A stretch of 64,000 bases of DNA from an uncultured Lachnospiraceae bacterium (GTDB taxonomy: Bacteria > Bacillota > Clostridia > Lachnospirales > Lachnospiraceae). The notes under the pieces were generated by a model. That model saw only the letters and a list, made by a program, of their open reading frames with translations, had not been told where the DNA came from and did not search any database. The position numbers and the translations under genes were made by a program. This document shows positions 17,774 through 26,150 of this stretch, piece by piece; the stretch's first letter is position 1, and each line of letters begins with the position of its first letter. The stretch lies in contig CAJTOO010000017.1 in NCBI GenBank assembly GCA_910577735.1, positions 1 through 64,000 on the forward strand, in the 5' to 3' direction.

Positions 17774-18214
17774 CTATATACTGCTTTCTTTTCTTTTTAC
17801 TAACTCATACACATTTACCATCGGGAAGCGGATAGGATTAACAAATCCGGACAGCGCTGTTGATGCTGTTACATAAGCTCTGCTTAATTGCATCAACGTA
17901 CTAATTCCATTGATCTTAATCATACTTAAGAAACGTTCCTGATTCATCTGAGCGCTCTCTCCTTCAAATACGCCCATTATATCTAATCGAATCTGAAATA
18001 GTTCTTCTTCCGTATCTGTCTTACCTGTCATCTCAATGAGCAAATGTAAGTCTGATTGTAAAATTCCATCTACTTCCTTTACCTCTGCTATCTCATAATC
18101 AGCTCCGAAAGAAACCTTCCGGCTTTCATATTCATCCGTCGATTCACTTTGATTAAACTCAAAAGAGACTACTCGGCTTTTTTTCATTTGAAATGGTGAT
18201 ATCATACCACTCAT
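17774..18214 (-). CDS. SecB-like chaperone of a toxin-antitoxin-chaperone (TAC) module
   Basis: 146 residues, acidic. A beta-rich N-terminal part (SRVVSFEFNQ, DLHLLIEMTG, LFQIRLDIMGVFEG) is followed by the SecB-type ending, in which ISTLMQLSRAYVTASTAL leads to NPIRFPMVNVYELV. It corresponds to the SecB helix and the conserved pattern 'lP-hydrophobic-N' strand. SecB is a holdase that normally feeds proteobacterial secretion; Firmicutes generally lack it, but solitary SecB-like proteins occur in TAC systems, where they fold and protect the antitoxin. Its ATG overlaps the antitoxin stop by 4 bases. Gene order toxin-antitoxin-chaperone equals that of Mycobacterium tuberculosis HigB1-HigA1-Rv1957. 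Confidence 0.75.
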   Translation of the reverse strand: MSGMISPFQMKKSRVVSFEFNQSESTDEYESRKVSFGADYEIAEVKEVDGILQSDLHLLIEMTGKTDTEEELFQIRLDIMGVFEGESAQMNQERFLSMIKINGISTLMQLSRAYVTASTALSGFVNPIRFPMVNVYELVKRKESSI

Positions 18215-18579
18215 GACGCAAACCCCATACTATCAATATATTCTTCATTCTGTTCAGATACTGCCTGTTCAAAACTATACTCACTGCTGCGCATACTACT
18301 TTCAAACTGTATGTTAAATTTCCATGATAATTTCTGGGCAATCTCAAATAGCATTTTTACAGTCGGATTATATTCACCGCTTTCCAACTTGGAAACCATA
18401 GCCTGCGTAATCTGCAGTTTCTCAGCCAAATCTTTCTGTGACATCTTATTTTTGACACGAAAATTAATAAACTCACACGCTATATCCACAAGCAGATTTT
18501 CCACCGCCATTTCTTGTTTGAATTCTCTGCTTTCTTCTTCAAAAAAAGTATATGCCTCAACCAATTTCTTTTCCATCAT
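18211..18579 (-). CDS. HigA-like XRE helix-turn-helix antitoxin with C-terminal tail
   Basis: About 122 residues. An N-terminal helical segment is followed by a Cro/CI-type helix-turn-helix near residues 46-88 (MSQKDLAEKLQITQAMVSKLESG), which binds the operon promoter and neutralises the toxin. The last 28 or so residues (from SSMRSSEYSFEQA) are predicted disordered and form a good candidate for the chaperone-addiction segment that TAC chaperones recognise; that is inference. The start was chosen at MMEKK after GGGAG, 17 bases past the toxin stop, rather than at the upstream TTG. Confidence 0.82.
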   Translation of the reverse strand: MMEKKLVEAYTFFEEESREFKQEMAVENLLVDIACEFINFRVKNKMSQKDLAEKLQITQAMVSKLESGEYNPTVKMLFEIAQKLSWKFNIQFESSMRSSEYSFEQAVSEQNEEYIDSMGFAS

Positions 18580-18596
18580 AATATTCTCCCATTCCG

Positions 18597-19004
18597 TTAA
18601 CAAATCAACTTGTTTTTTCTATCATACGCAATACGTTTTGAGTTTTCATAATCCTTAGAATTCTTTTCCTGAAAACAACAATATAAGATCACTATTTCCC
18701 TGCCCTTTATTTTTTCAAAAGAAAAGAGAATACGAATATTCTTCTTTCCTTTTAATCTCATTGCATGTAATCCTTCCGTTTCTTTCAGGCACTCAAATAA
18801 ACTTGATTGTTCAACGCAATTTCTTTTCAAATTTTCTAAAAACCTAAGACTTTTGTGATATTTGATTCTGAATTCTTTTACATACCCACTCTTTGATATC
18901 ATTTCCTTCAATTCGTCATTAAAAGCAGGATATGTATAAATATATGTTGTCTCATATTCATCCGGATACCAAATTTGAGAAAGTTCAATAAGATTATTAC
19001 TCAT
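18597..19004 (-). CDS. HigB/RelE-family toxin
   Basis: 135 residues. The C-terminal half has the RelE/HigB (Gp49-like) fold pattern: LKGKKNIRILFSFEK, then IVILYCCFQEKNSKDYENSKRIAYDR, with basic residues suited to ribosome-dependent mRNA cleavage. First gene of the TAC operon; toxin-first order is typical of HigBA. No good Shine-Dalgarno sequence precedes the ATG and the predicted leader is under 20 bases, which would keep toxin synthesis low. The N-terminal 55 residues are less conserved and contain aromatic-rich YIYTYPAF. Confidence 0.78.
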   Translation of the reverse strand: MSNNLIELSQIWYPDEYETTYIYTYPAFNDELKEMISKSGYVKEFRIKYHKSLRFLENLKRNCVEQSSLFECLKETEGLHAMRLKGKKNIRILFSFEKIKGREIVILYCCFQEKNSKDYENSKRIAYDRKNKLIC

Positions 19005-19027
19005 AGTATATGACCATCTTCAAGGAA

Positions 19028-19056
19028 AGTATACAACTTATAAGTTATATTTTCAA
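19028..19056 (-). promoter_or_regulatory. TAC operon promoter with palindromic operator in the spacer
   Basis: On the minus strand TTGAAA (19056-19051), exactly 17 bases, and TATACT (19033-19028) form the promoter. The perfect 12-base palindrome AACTTATAAGTT (19035-19046) lies inside the spacer, the ideal place for autorepression by the helix-turn-helix antitoxin. The remainder of the 19005-19184 gap is AT-rich and carries no gene. Confidence 0.65.
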
Positions 19057-19184
19057 CCTTTTCTTTCAATATTTATATTACTTTATACAAAAATAACTAA
19101 TAAAATATACTGTTTTTATAATATCATTTCTTATTTATACTCACAATATATAGTTTAAAAGTTTTATGAAAGTTTTATTCCCAC

Positions 19185-21080
19185 TTACTTCTTCCCCAAA
19201 ACTTCCCCAATCTCCCCAAAATAAAACTTCTCCCGAATCCCCCCTGTATTCTCTAAAATGCATGCCAGGAACCGCTCCCCATATTTTTCAAATTTATAGG
19301 CTCCCATCCCGTTTACCTCCATCATCTCTTCCCGGTTCATGGGCAGCCGTACACACATATCCACCAGCGTCTTATCCGAAAAGACCAGATATGGCGGCAG
19401 GCTCTCCTCACGCGCTATGCTCGTACGCAGTCCCCGCAATACATCAAAGAACTCAAGACCCCTGGTATTCAAGATATCAGAGCGCCGCTTACCCGTCCCC
19501 TTAATCCTGTCATCCTCCTCCACAGCCCGGCTGCTCTTAGGCTCCATCTTCACAGTGACGGTGCAGACATCATCCATGAGATCCTGCGCCTTACCGGTAG
19601 TCTGTAAAAGAGCATATTTGTCCTGTGTCTGTCTAAGATACCCGTCCTGTATCATCTGTCCAATCAAGTCTTTAATCTCCTGTTCCCGTAATTTACTGAA
19701 AGATGCATAAGAAGAATATCGATCCACGCGGTATTCCCGCAGTTTCGCACTCTTCCCGCCAAGCAGTGTTCCCACGACCACATTGATGCCGTATCTTTCA
19801 CCCAGTTCTTCCAGACACACAATGACCTGTTTCGCCTCTTTGGTCATATCTTTCTCTACATAGTGCTTCCGGCAGTTCCCGCATTTCCCGCAGGCGCCCT
19901 GATTCCCTTCCCCAAAGTAGCGTAGGATATAAGTCCGCAGACACTCCTTGGTATTGCAGTAGAAATTCATGGTCTGCAGCCTCTTTTCATCCCGCTCTCT
20001 GATCGTCATAAGTTCTTCTTCTGTAAAGTTGGGATTGACGTCTTTGTTTTCCAGAAGAAACCGGTTGATCATGATATCCTGCGCAGAGTAAAGAAGGATA
20101 CAGTCAGAGGGCTCCCCGTCTCTTCCGGCGCGTCCCGCTTCCTGGTAGTAGTTCTCCATGCTCTGAGGCATATTATAGTGAAGCACGTAGCGCACGTTGG
20201 ATTTGTCGATGCCCATGCCAAAGGCATTAGTGGCCACGATAACGGGCTTTCTGTCATAGATAAAATCATCCTGGTTCTGCTGGCGTTCCTCACTGGTGAG
20301 GCCAGCGTGGTACTTGGTGACGGCGATCCCTTCTTTTTGCAGCATCTCATAGACTTTTTCCACGTTCTTTCTGGTGGCGCAGTAGATGATTCCGCTCTCC
20401 TGCGCCCTGTCTGCCACATAGTGCTGCAGGTATCTTGTCCTGCTTTTTGTATGTTCCACTGCAAAGAAAAGGTTCTGTCTGTCAAAGCCCGTCACCAGGG
20501 TCTTGGGCGCATCCAGTCCCAGGACACATATAATGTCGTCCTTCACTTCCCCGGTAGCCGTAGCCGTAAAGGCACTTAAGACAGGACGCTTGGGCAGCTG
20601 TCTGACAAACTGAACGATATTTAAATAGCTGGGGCGGAAATCCTGACCCCACTGGGAAATGCAGTGCGCCTCATCCACCGCTACCATGCTGATTTCCACA
20701 GCCTTTGCAAAATGCAGGAACCGCTCTGTTTCCAATCTTTCAGGGGCCACATAGATAATCTTATACCGCCCCTGGCCTGCATAGGTCAGTGCCTTGGCAA
20801 TCTGGTTCTCCGAAAGGGAGCTATTGATATAGGCAGCGTGGACGCCTGCCTGGTTGAGGGACTGCACCTGGTCTTTCATGAGAGAGATCAGGGGCGAGAT
20901 CACCAGTGTGATACCGGGCAGCAAAAGCGCCGGCACCTGATAGCAGACGGATTTCCCTGCACCGGTGGGCATAATACCCAGCACATCCTTTCCTTCCAGA
21001 ATATGGTCTATCAATGCTTCTTGTCCTTCCCGAAACGAATGATAACCATAGTACTTTTGTAAAATATCATATTTTGTCAT
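19185..21080 (-). CDS. recQ: ATP-dependent DNA helicase RecQ
   Basis: About 631 residues. Motif 0 (FREGQEALID) and Walker A MPTGAGKSVCYQ are followed by the DEAH box VAVDEAHCISQWGQDFRPSY, motif VI QEAGRAGRDG, four zinc-ligand cysteines near residues 380-410 (CNTKEC, CGKCGNC), an RQC winged-helix region and a C-terminal HRDC domain (LPPYLVFSDKTL). It unwinds recombination and replication intermediates 3' to 5'. The start was placed at MTKYDILQKYYG behind AAAGGG, 29 codons into the longest frame. It directly follows the AT-rich TAC/restriction block and is compositionally ordinary, so it probably marks the right edge of that insertion. Confidence 0.95.
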   Translation of the reverse strand: MTKYDILQKYYGYHSFREGQEALIDHILEGKDVLGIMPTGAGKSVCYQVPALLLPGITLVISPLISLMKDQVQSLNQAGVHAAYINSSLSENQIAKALTYAGQGRYKIIYVAPERLETERFLHFAKAVEISMVAVDEAHCISQWGQDFRPSYLNIVQFVRQLPKRPVLSAFTATATGEVKDDIICVLGLDAPKTLVTGFDRQNLFFAVEHTKSRTRYLQHYVADRAQESGIIYCATRKNVEKVYEMLQKEGIAVTKYHAGLTSEERQQNQDDFIYDRKPVIVATNAFGMGIDKSNVRYVLHYNMPQSMENYYQEAGRAGRDGEPSDCILLYSAQDIMINRFLLENKDVNPNFTEEELMTIRERDEKRLQTMNFYCNTKECLRTYILRYFGEGNQGACGKCGNCRKHYVEKDMTKEAKQVIVCLEELGERYGINVVVGTLLGGKSAKLREYRVDRYSSYASFSKLREQEIKDLIGQMIQDGYLRQTQDKYALLQTTGKAQDLMDDVCTVTVKMEPKSSRAVEEDDRIKGTGKRRSDILNTRGLEFFDVLRGLRTSIAREESLPPYLVFSDKTLVDMCVRLPMNREEMMEVNGMGAYKFEKYGERFLACILENTGGIREKFYFGEIGEVLGKK

Positions 21081-21298
21081 TTGTAAATACCCTTTCTGTT
21101 TGTAAACCGTATACAATACCGCCTGCTCACCATGATTCCGCCTGGCTTCCGGAGTTCCTTCTCGCATTATTATACAGGAAAATCTGTGTGATCACACCAT
21201 ATGATTGCTAGAAAACGCATCCTCAGATTATGAAAACATATTATCAGAACTTTGTCTGTCACAAAGATTGGCAGTCCATTTTTAAAGAATCATACAAA

Positions 21299-21330
21299 GC
21301 CTTCCCCAATGTCAGCACACCAGGGAAGGC
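21299..21330 (-). terminator. terminator of the amino acid ABC transporter operon
   Basis: GCCTTCCC and GGGAAGGC form an 8-bp GC-rich stem with a 16-base loop, followed on the minus strand by TTTGTATG. It lies about 90 bases past the stop of the binding-protein gene, between it and the recQ promoter region. Confidence 0.65.
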
Positions 21331-21422
21331 CTGTACGCATTTTTCAACAAATATTTATACCTGCGCGTCTGCCTGACACATGTCAGGTCAGTATAGCATC
21401 GCAGGCGTTTCTTGCCTGTTTA

Positions 21423-22190
21423 CTATTCCGCAACAGCCTCTGTATATTTCACGGCCAGTTCATTCACAGTTCCGTCAGCTAACATGGCCTCGATAGACTT
21501 ATTGATCTTTTCCAGCAGCTCTGTATTGCCTTTCTGGACAGCAATCGCATACTCTTCTGACTCAAATGCGCTTGCATCTTCCACAATCTTTAAGCCCTCA
21601 TTATCACTCACATATTTCTGAGCAGTAGCGGAATCAATCACCACCACATCACATTTGCCGTTTACCAGCTCCATGACCGCCTCTGTACCCTTTTTGAAAG
21701 CTTCATAGGGATAACCCATGTCATTCACGCATACTTCACCGGTGTAACCCTGAACCACGCAGATCTTCTTATCTGCCATATCAGCTGCCGCTGCAATGTC
21801 GGAATCTTCTTTCACGATCATGACCTGTGTCGCTGTATAGTAGGGTGTGGAGAAATCCACAGTCTCTCTTCTTTCATCTGTGGCTGTCATACCTGCGATG
21901 ACCGCATCAATCTGCCCATTCTGCAGCGCCACTAAAAGAGAATCAAACTCCATATTCTCTATCGCTGCCGTCATATCGTTCTGTTCTGCAATACTCTTGG
22001 CAATGGCCATGTCGATACCGTCATACTGATCGATCACGCCCTCAGATGTGACAAACTCAAAAGGCGGAAATTCTGCATTGGTACCGAAAGTGAGTTTCCC
22101 GCCCTTCGATGAACCGCCGCAGGCCGTCAGTGTGCATGCCAGCATAACCATAGCGGCTGCAAGTGCCATTACTTTTGTTGCTTTCTTCAT
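21423..22190 (-). CDS. polar amino acid ABC transporter substrate-binding lipoprotein
   Basis: 255 residues. Signal peptide with lipobox CTLTAC, then a bacterial SBP family 3 domain: LTFGTNAEFPPFEFV, DGIDMAIAKSIAEQ, DAVIAGMTATDERRETVDFS (the amino-acid carboxylate/alpha-amino pocket region) and late NELAVKYTEAV. It captures a polar amino acid for the ATPase and permease encoded upstream. It has its own GGAGG-type site and is separated from the ATPase gene by 279 bases, so it may also be transcribed separately and in larger amount. The specific amino acid cannot be told. Confidence 0.92.
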   Translation of the reverse strand: MKKATKVMALAAAMVMLACTLTACGGSSKGGKLTFGTNAEFPPFEFVTSEGVIDQYDGIDMAIAKSIAEQNDMTAAIENMEFDSLLVALQNGQIDAVIAGMTATDERRETVDFSTPYYTATQVMIVKEDSDIAAAADMADKKICVVQGYTGEVCVNDMGYPYEAFKKGTEAVMELVNGKCDVVVIDSATAQKYVSDNEGLKIVEDASAFESEEYAIAVQKGNTELLEKINKSIEAMLADGTVNELAVKYTEAVAE

Positions 22191-22469
22191 AATCTTATCC
22201 TCCTTACGAAATTCCCGGACAGACTGCTTCTCATGCAGTTCCTTGTCCTGTCCATATTCTATGTATTACAAACCGACATCCCTGCAAAACCAGTACCACG
22301 CTTACCAGGCCCATTTCACAGGCTCGGATACCGTCGAAGCATTTCAAGGCTTCTGGTCTTGTCACTGCCGATATAATACCAAATTTATCTAAGCGGACGT
22401 TACTTGGGCACAGGCATCCTCCCTTCAGATTCTGTCTGCTGTCCATGTCTTATTCATACCTCATTGTTA
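22191..22469 (-). other. 279-base non-coding spacer inside the amino acid ABC operon
   Basis: This is unusually long for a gap between an ATPase gene and its binding-protein gene. I see a short hairpin near the 3' end (ACTGC/GCAGT around an ATGAGAA loop) and a weak -10-like TATTAT, but no riboswitch consensus, T-box or credible ORF. It may hold an internal promoter or processing site for the binding-protein gene. Confidence 0.35.
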
Positions 22470-23192
22470 TCAAAGCACCTTGCTCAGGAAGTTCTTCGTC
22501 CTCTCATTCTGGGGATTGCCGAAGACTTCCTCCGGTGTGCCGCTCTCCATAATCACGCCTTGGTCGATAAACAAGACTCTGGAAGCCACTTCTCTGGCAA
22601 ACCCCATCTCGTGGGTAACAATCACCATGGTCATGCCGGACCTGGCCAGATCTTTCATAACATCCAGCACTTCACCTACCATTTCCGGGTCCAATGCCGA
22701 TGTGGGTTCATCAAAGAGCATAATCTCAGGATCCATAGCCAGAGCCCTGGCAATGGCCACTCGCTGTTTCTGTCCGCCGGAAAGCTGTGCCGGATAGGCA
22801 TCGGCCTTTTCTGCCAGATTGACACGCTCCAAAAGTTCCTGCCCGCGCTTTCTGGCTTCTTCCTTCGTCATTTTCTTAAGAAGGACCGGCGCAAGGGTGA
22901 TATTCTCCATAATCGTCAGATGCGGGAAGAGATTAAACTGCTGAAACACCATCCCCATCTTCTGCCGGATGCGGTTCACATCCACCTTGGGAGCCGTAAT
23001 CAATTCATCATCCACATATATCTCCCCATCGGTAGCCGTCTCCAGAAGGTTCAGACATCTTAAAAAGGTACTCTTGCCGGAACCGGATGGACCAATCACC
23101 ACCACCACTTCGCCCTGGGTGATATGTTCATCAATTCCGTCTAAAACGTTAAGATTCTCAAATGTTTTATGTAGGTTCTTTACTTTAATCAT
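22470..23192 (-). CDS. polar amino acid ABC transporter ATP-binding protein (GlnQ-like)
   Basis: A 240-residue ABC ATPase. Walker A GPSGSGKSTFLRC, Q-loop MVFQQFNLFPH, signature LSGGQKQRVAIARAL, Walker B MLFDEPTSALDPE and switch His in VTHEMGFA are all intact. The NLFPH and MGFAREVA strings are typical of the polar-amino-acid (HisP/GlnQ) subfamily. It energises the permease encoded 12 bases upstream. Confidence 0.95.
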   Translation of the reverse strand: MIKVKNLHKTFENLNVLDGIDEHITQGEVVVVIGPSGSGKSTFLRCLNLLETATDGEIYVDDELITAPKVDVNRIRQKMGMVFQQFNLFPHLTIMENITLAPVLLKKMTKEEARKRGQELLERVNLAEKADAYPAQLSGGQKQRVAIARALAMDPEIMLFDEPTSALDPEMVGEVLDVMKDLARSGMTMVIVTHEMGFAREVASRVLFIDQGVIMESGTPEEVFGNPQNERTKNFLSKVL

Positions 23193-23204
23193 GTATGCTT
23201 CCTC

Positions 23205-23894
23205 CTACCTGGCATCAGCCTTACGAAGCCTTGCCTCTATCCTGCCAAGCAGCAAGGTCAGTATTTTAATAAGTACATAATAAATCACCGCAGTACCGAT
23301 CAACGGCATAAAGGCGATAAAGGTTGCACTCTTGATAAAGTCGCCTGCTTTCTGGATATCCATCAGGCCCACATAACCAACGATGGCCGTCTCCTTGATC
23401 AGCACGATAAACTCGTTGCACAACGCCGGGAAAATATTTTTCACTGCCTGGGGAATCACGATTCTGCTCATGGTCTGAAAAGCGCTTAAGCCAAGAGAGC
23501 GGCCTGCTTCCGTCTGTCCTTTGTCAATGGAAAGGATGCCCGCCCGGATAATCTCAGACACATAAGCGCCGGAATTGATACCGAAAGCAATCGCTGCAAT
23601 AATCCACTTATCCAGCTGTAGTGACGCAAAGATAACAAAATAAATGATCATCAGCTGCGTCACCGCAGGTGTACCCCGGATCACATCTGTATAGACGCCG
23701 CCCACAAACCGCAGTATCTTTTTCTTAGACAGGTTGCTCATCGCAATCAGCATACCGATCATAATACCGATGATAACTGCCAGCAGGGACACCTTGATGG
23801 TCACGCCGATACCGCTCAGGAGTAACTTATACCGGTCTTCCCTGATAAAACATTTATAAAAAAGGTCACTGAAATTCGCTGCCCACTCTGCCAT
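23205..23894 (-). CDS. polar amino acid ABC transporter permease
   Basis: A 229-residue HisM/GlnP-type permease. About five transmembrane segments, the family N-terminal motif GIGVTIKVSLLAVIIG, VIRGTPAVTQLMIIYF and the cytoplasmic EAA loop AGRSLGLSAFQTMSRIVIPQA. It likely works as a homodimer because no second permease gene is present. First gene of the operon, 114 bases downstream of a consensus-like promoter. Confidence 0.93.
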   Translation of the reverse strand: MAEWAANFSDLFYKCFIREDRYKLLLSGIGVTIKVSLLAVIIGIMIGMLIAMSNLSKKKILRFVGGVYTDVIRGTPAVTQLMIIYFVIFASLQLDKWIIAAIAFGINSGAYVSEIIRAGILSIDKGQTEAGRSLGLSAFQTMSRIVIPQAVKNIFPALCNEFIVLIKETAIVGYVGLMDIQKAGDFIKSATFIAFMPLIGTAVIYYVLIKILTLLLGRIEARLRKADAR

Positions 23895-24006
23895 TCTTCC
23901 TCATCCTTTCACCGCCGGCTTAGTCTGCCGCAATTCCCAATATATCCGAAAACCGGCACTCTGCATAATTCTGAATCGCATTATATCACAACAGCTTCCT
24001 TATGAA

Positions 24007-24036
24007 AAGTATAAATATACTTAAATTATGTGTAAA
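24007..24036 (-). promoter_or_regulatory. amino acid ABC operon promoter with overlapping palindrome
   Basis: On the minus strand TTTACA (24036-24031), 17 bases, and TATACT (24013-24008). A palindrome with arms AAGTATA and TATACTT around AA (24007-24022) covers the -10 box and could be a repressor operator. The remaining divergent spacer (23895-24294) is AT-rich; a weak TATACT near 24174 may start the histidine kinase gene. No ORF is seen in it. Confidence 0.55.
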
Positions 24037-24294
24037 ATATAAATACTTTCAAGCTATTTTCCCTAATATCTTAAAATCGCCCCTTGCAATATTGCATAAA
24101 AATGCGTTTTATCCATGATGAAATACTTATGAAATCCATACCGCAATGCTAGCTTTTTAGACAGGCCTATGATATACTCAAGCTGTTTATGTTTGAAATG
24201 AATCAAAGATACATAAGAAATAATCATAACGACAACATCTGCATATCAATATATGATTTCATTTATTAATACTAAGAAAAAGAGAGAACGCGCT

Positions 24295-26094
24295 ATGATG
24301 AAAAAAGACACGTCCCCCATCAAAGATAATATTACGGAACTGCAAAGAACACATGAGTTGATTTATGAACAGGCCGCTATTTTAAGCCGCTCAGAGGACA
24401 TTCCCACAGCAATCCAGGGTATGCTTGCCGCCATAGGTAACTTCGTCAATGCAGAAAGAGCTTATATTTTTGAGGATAAGGGAACCTATTATTCCAATAC
24501 CTTTGAGTGGTGTGCTCCCGGCATCCAACCAGAAAAAGATAACCTTCGGAAAATCGATTCAGACACTGTATCCCCATGGACAGACATCCTGATTCATGGG
24601 GAATGCATCATTATTTCAGAAGTGGAAGCCATCCAGGAAGAACATCCCAGAATCTACGATATTTTAAAGCCGCAGAATATTTCCCGTGTGGTGGAAGCTC
24701 CTATCATGGTGGACAATCATCTGATCGGCTTCCTTGGCGTGGACAATTCACCGGTTAAGACTTCGCAGCGGGTCGCAGAGACACTCCAGATTCTGGGAAC
24801 CTTTATTGCGATCACTCTCAAAAACCAGGAGGGACGTCTGGAATCCTTAGAACAGGCCAACACAGCCCTCACCGAGACCAACGCAGCTTTACGGGTAGCC
24901 TACGAGAGCGCCAACCAGGCCAATGCCGCCAAGACGAATTTCCTCTCCAAGATGTCTCATGATATCCGCACCCCTATGAATGGTATCATGGGTATGACTA
25001 CCATCGCCATAGCCCATATCGATGACAAGGAGCGTGTCTTAGACTGTCTCGGCAAGATTTCTTCTTCCAGCCGTCATCTGCTTGCGCTGATCAATGATGT
25101 GTTGGATATGAGTCAGATCGAGAGCGGTAAGACTACCCTTGCCAAAGAGGAGTTCAATCTTTCCAACCTGATTGAGACCTCCCTGGATATGATAAAGCCT
25201 CAGATTGCAGAGCGTAATCACCATTTGAATATCCGTGCCATGGATATTACCCATTCCCATGTGATCGGCGACAGCTTACGGATACGACAGGTATTTCTGA
25301 ATATTTTGGGAAATGCAGTGAAATACACCCCCGACGGTGGTATCTTAAGCCTCTCCATCTCGGAAAAGCCTTCCGGAAAGAAGGAGTTAGGCTGTTATGA
25401 ATTTATCTTTGAGGATAACGGCATCGGCATGTCGGAAGAATTTCTGGAGAAAATCTTCCAGCCCTTTGAACGGGAGAAAGATGAACATGCCACTAATGTA
25501 CAGGGAACCGGTCTTGGCATGGCCATCACCAAAAATATCATCGAAATGATGGACGGCGATATCAAGGTGGAAAGTAATCCCGGGGACGGAACCCGGTTTA
25601 TCATCACCATCTTTTTAGAATTGCAGGATACAAATAATGTACCCATGCCAATCGGGGAAAGTTCTTATGCCAAACCCCAAAATCAGCTCTTAAGCCTTGC
25701 CAAGGCTGACTACTCCGATAAACGGGTACTGATTGTGGATGACAATGAATTGAATCTGGAGATTGCCTCTGAAATTCTTGGCATGAGCGGTATTCAGATT
25801 GAGACAGCAGAGAATGGCAAGCAGGCTGTGGATATGGTCTCCGATCATCCTGACAGCTATTACGACATTATCTTCATGGACATCCGCATGCCCGTCATGA
25901 ACGGTTACGAGGCCGCCAGCGCCATCCGGGCATTGGACCGCAGCTACACAAGGCATCTTCCCATCATCGGTCTGTCTGCCAATGCCTTTGCCGAGGATGT
26001 GGCCATGTCCAGAAACGCCGGCATGAATGCCCATATTTCCAAACCACTGGATATCGATCAACTCAGCAAGACAATGCATAAATGGCTATCCTAG
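24295..26094 (+). CDS. soluble hybrid sensor histidine kinase (GAF-HisKA-HATPase-REC)
   Basis: About 599 residues without membrane segment. A GAF domain (residues about 25-175, with AERAYIFEDKG and APIMVDNHLIGFLGVDNS) is followed by a short coiled coil, a dimerisation H-box FLSKMSHDIRTPMNG with His222, an HATPase with N-box LGNAVKY and G-boxes DNGIGMS / GTGLGMAI, and a C-terminal receiver domain VLIVDDNELNLEIA with phospho-Asp in IIFMDIRMPVMNG. It therefore senses an internal or diffusible signal through GAF. No output gene is adjacent; the receiver has no effector domain, so it must relay elsewhere. Start selected at ATGATG after GAGAG, which is weak. Confidence 0.9.
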   Translation: MMKKDTSPIKDNITELQRTHELIYEQAAILSRSEDIPTAIQGMLAAIGNFVNAERAYIFEDKGTYYSNTFEWCAPGIQPEKDNLRKIDSDTVSPWTDILIHGECIIISEVEAIQEEHPRIYDILKPQNISRVVEAPIMVDNHLIGFLGVDNSPVKTSQRVAETLQILGTFIAITLKNQEGRLESLEQANTALTETNAALRVAYESANQANAAKTNFLSKMSHDIRTPMNGIMGMTTIAIAHIDDKERVLDCLGKISSSSRHLLALINDVLDMSQIESGKTTLAKEEFNLSNLIETSLDMIKPQIAERNHHLNIRAMDITHSHVIGDSLRIRQVFLNILGNAVKYTPDGGILSLSISEKPSGKKELGCYEFIFEDNGIGMSEEFLEKIFQPFEREKDEHATNVQGTGLGMAITKNIIEMMDGDIKVESNPGDGTRFIITIFLELQDTNNVPMPIGESSYAKPQNQLLSLAKADYSDKRVLIVDDNELNLEIASEILGMSGIQIETAENGKQAVDMVSDHPDSYYDIIFMDIRMPVMNGYEAASAIRALDRSYTRHLPIIGLSANAFAEDVAMSRNAGMNAHISKPLDIDQLSKTMHKWLS

Positions 26095-26121
26095 AAAGTA
26101 CGAATACGATTCCTAAGACAA

Positions 26122-26150
26122 ATAAAAATCGGGCTAAGCCCGATTTTTAT
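26122..26150. terminator. strong bidirectional terminator between convergent signalling genes
   Basis: A perfect 13-bp inverted repeat ATAAAAATCGGGC / GCCCGATTTTTAT with a 3-base TAA loop, A/T-flanked on both sides. It ends both the hybrid kinase transcript and the hemerythrin gene; the stem overlaps the last codons of the latter. Confidence 0.9.

Noticed and set aside
22191..22469. Riboswitch or T-box before the binding-protein gene
   Set aside because: No recognisable conserved core or terminator/antiterminator pair.
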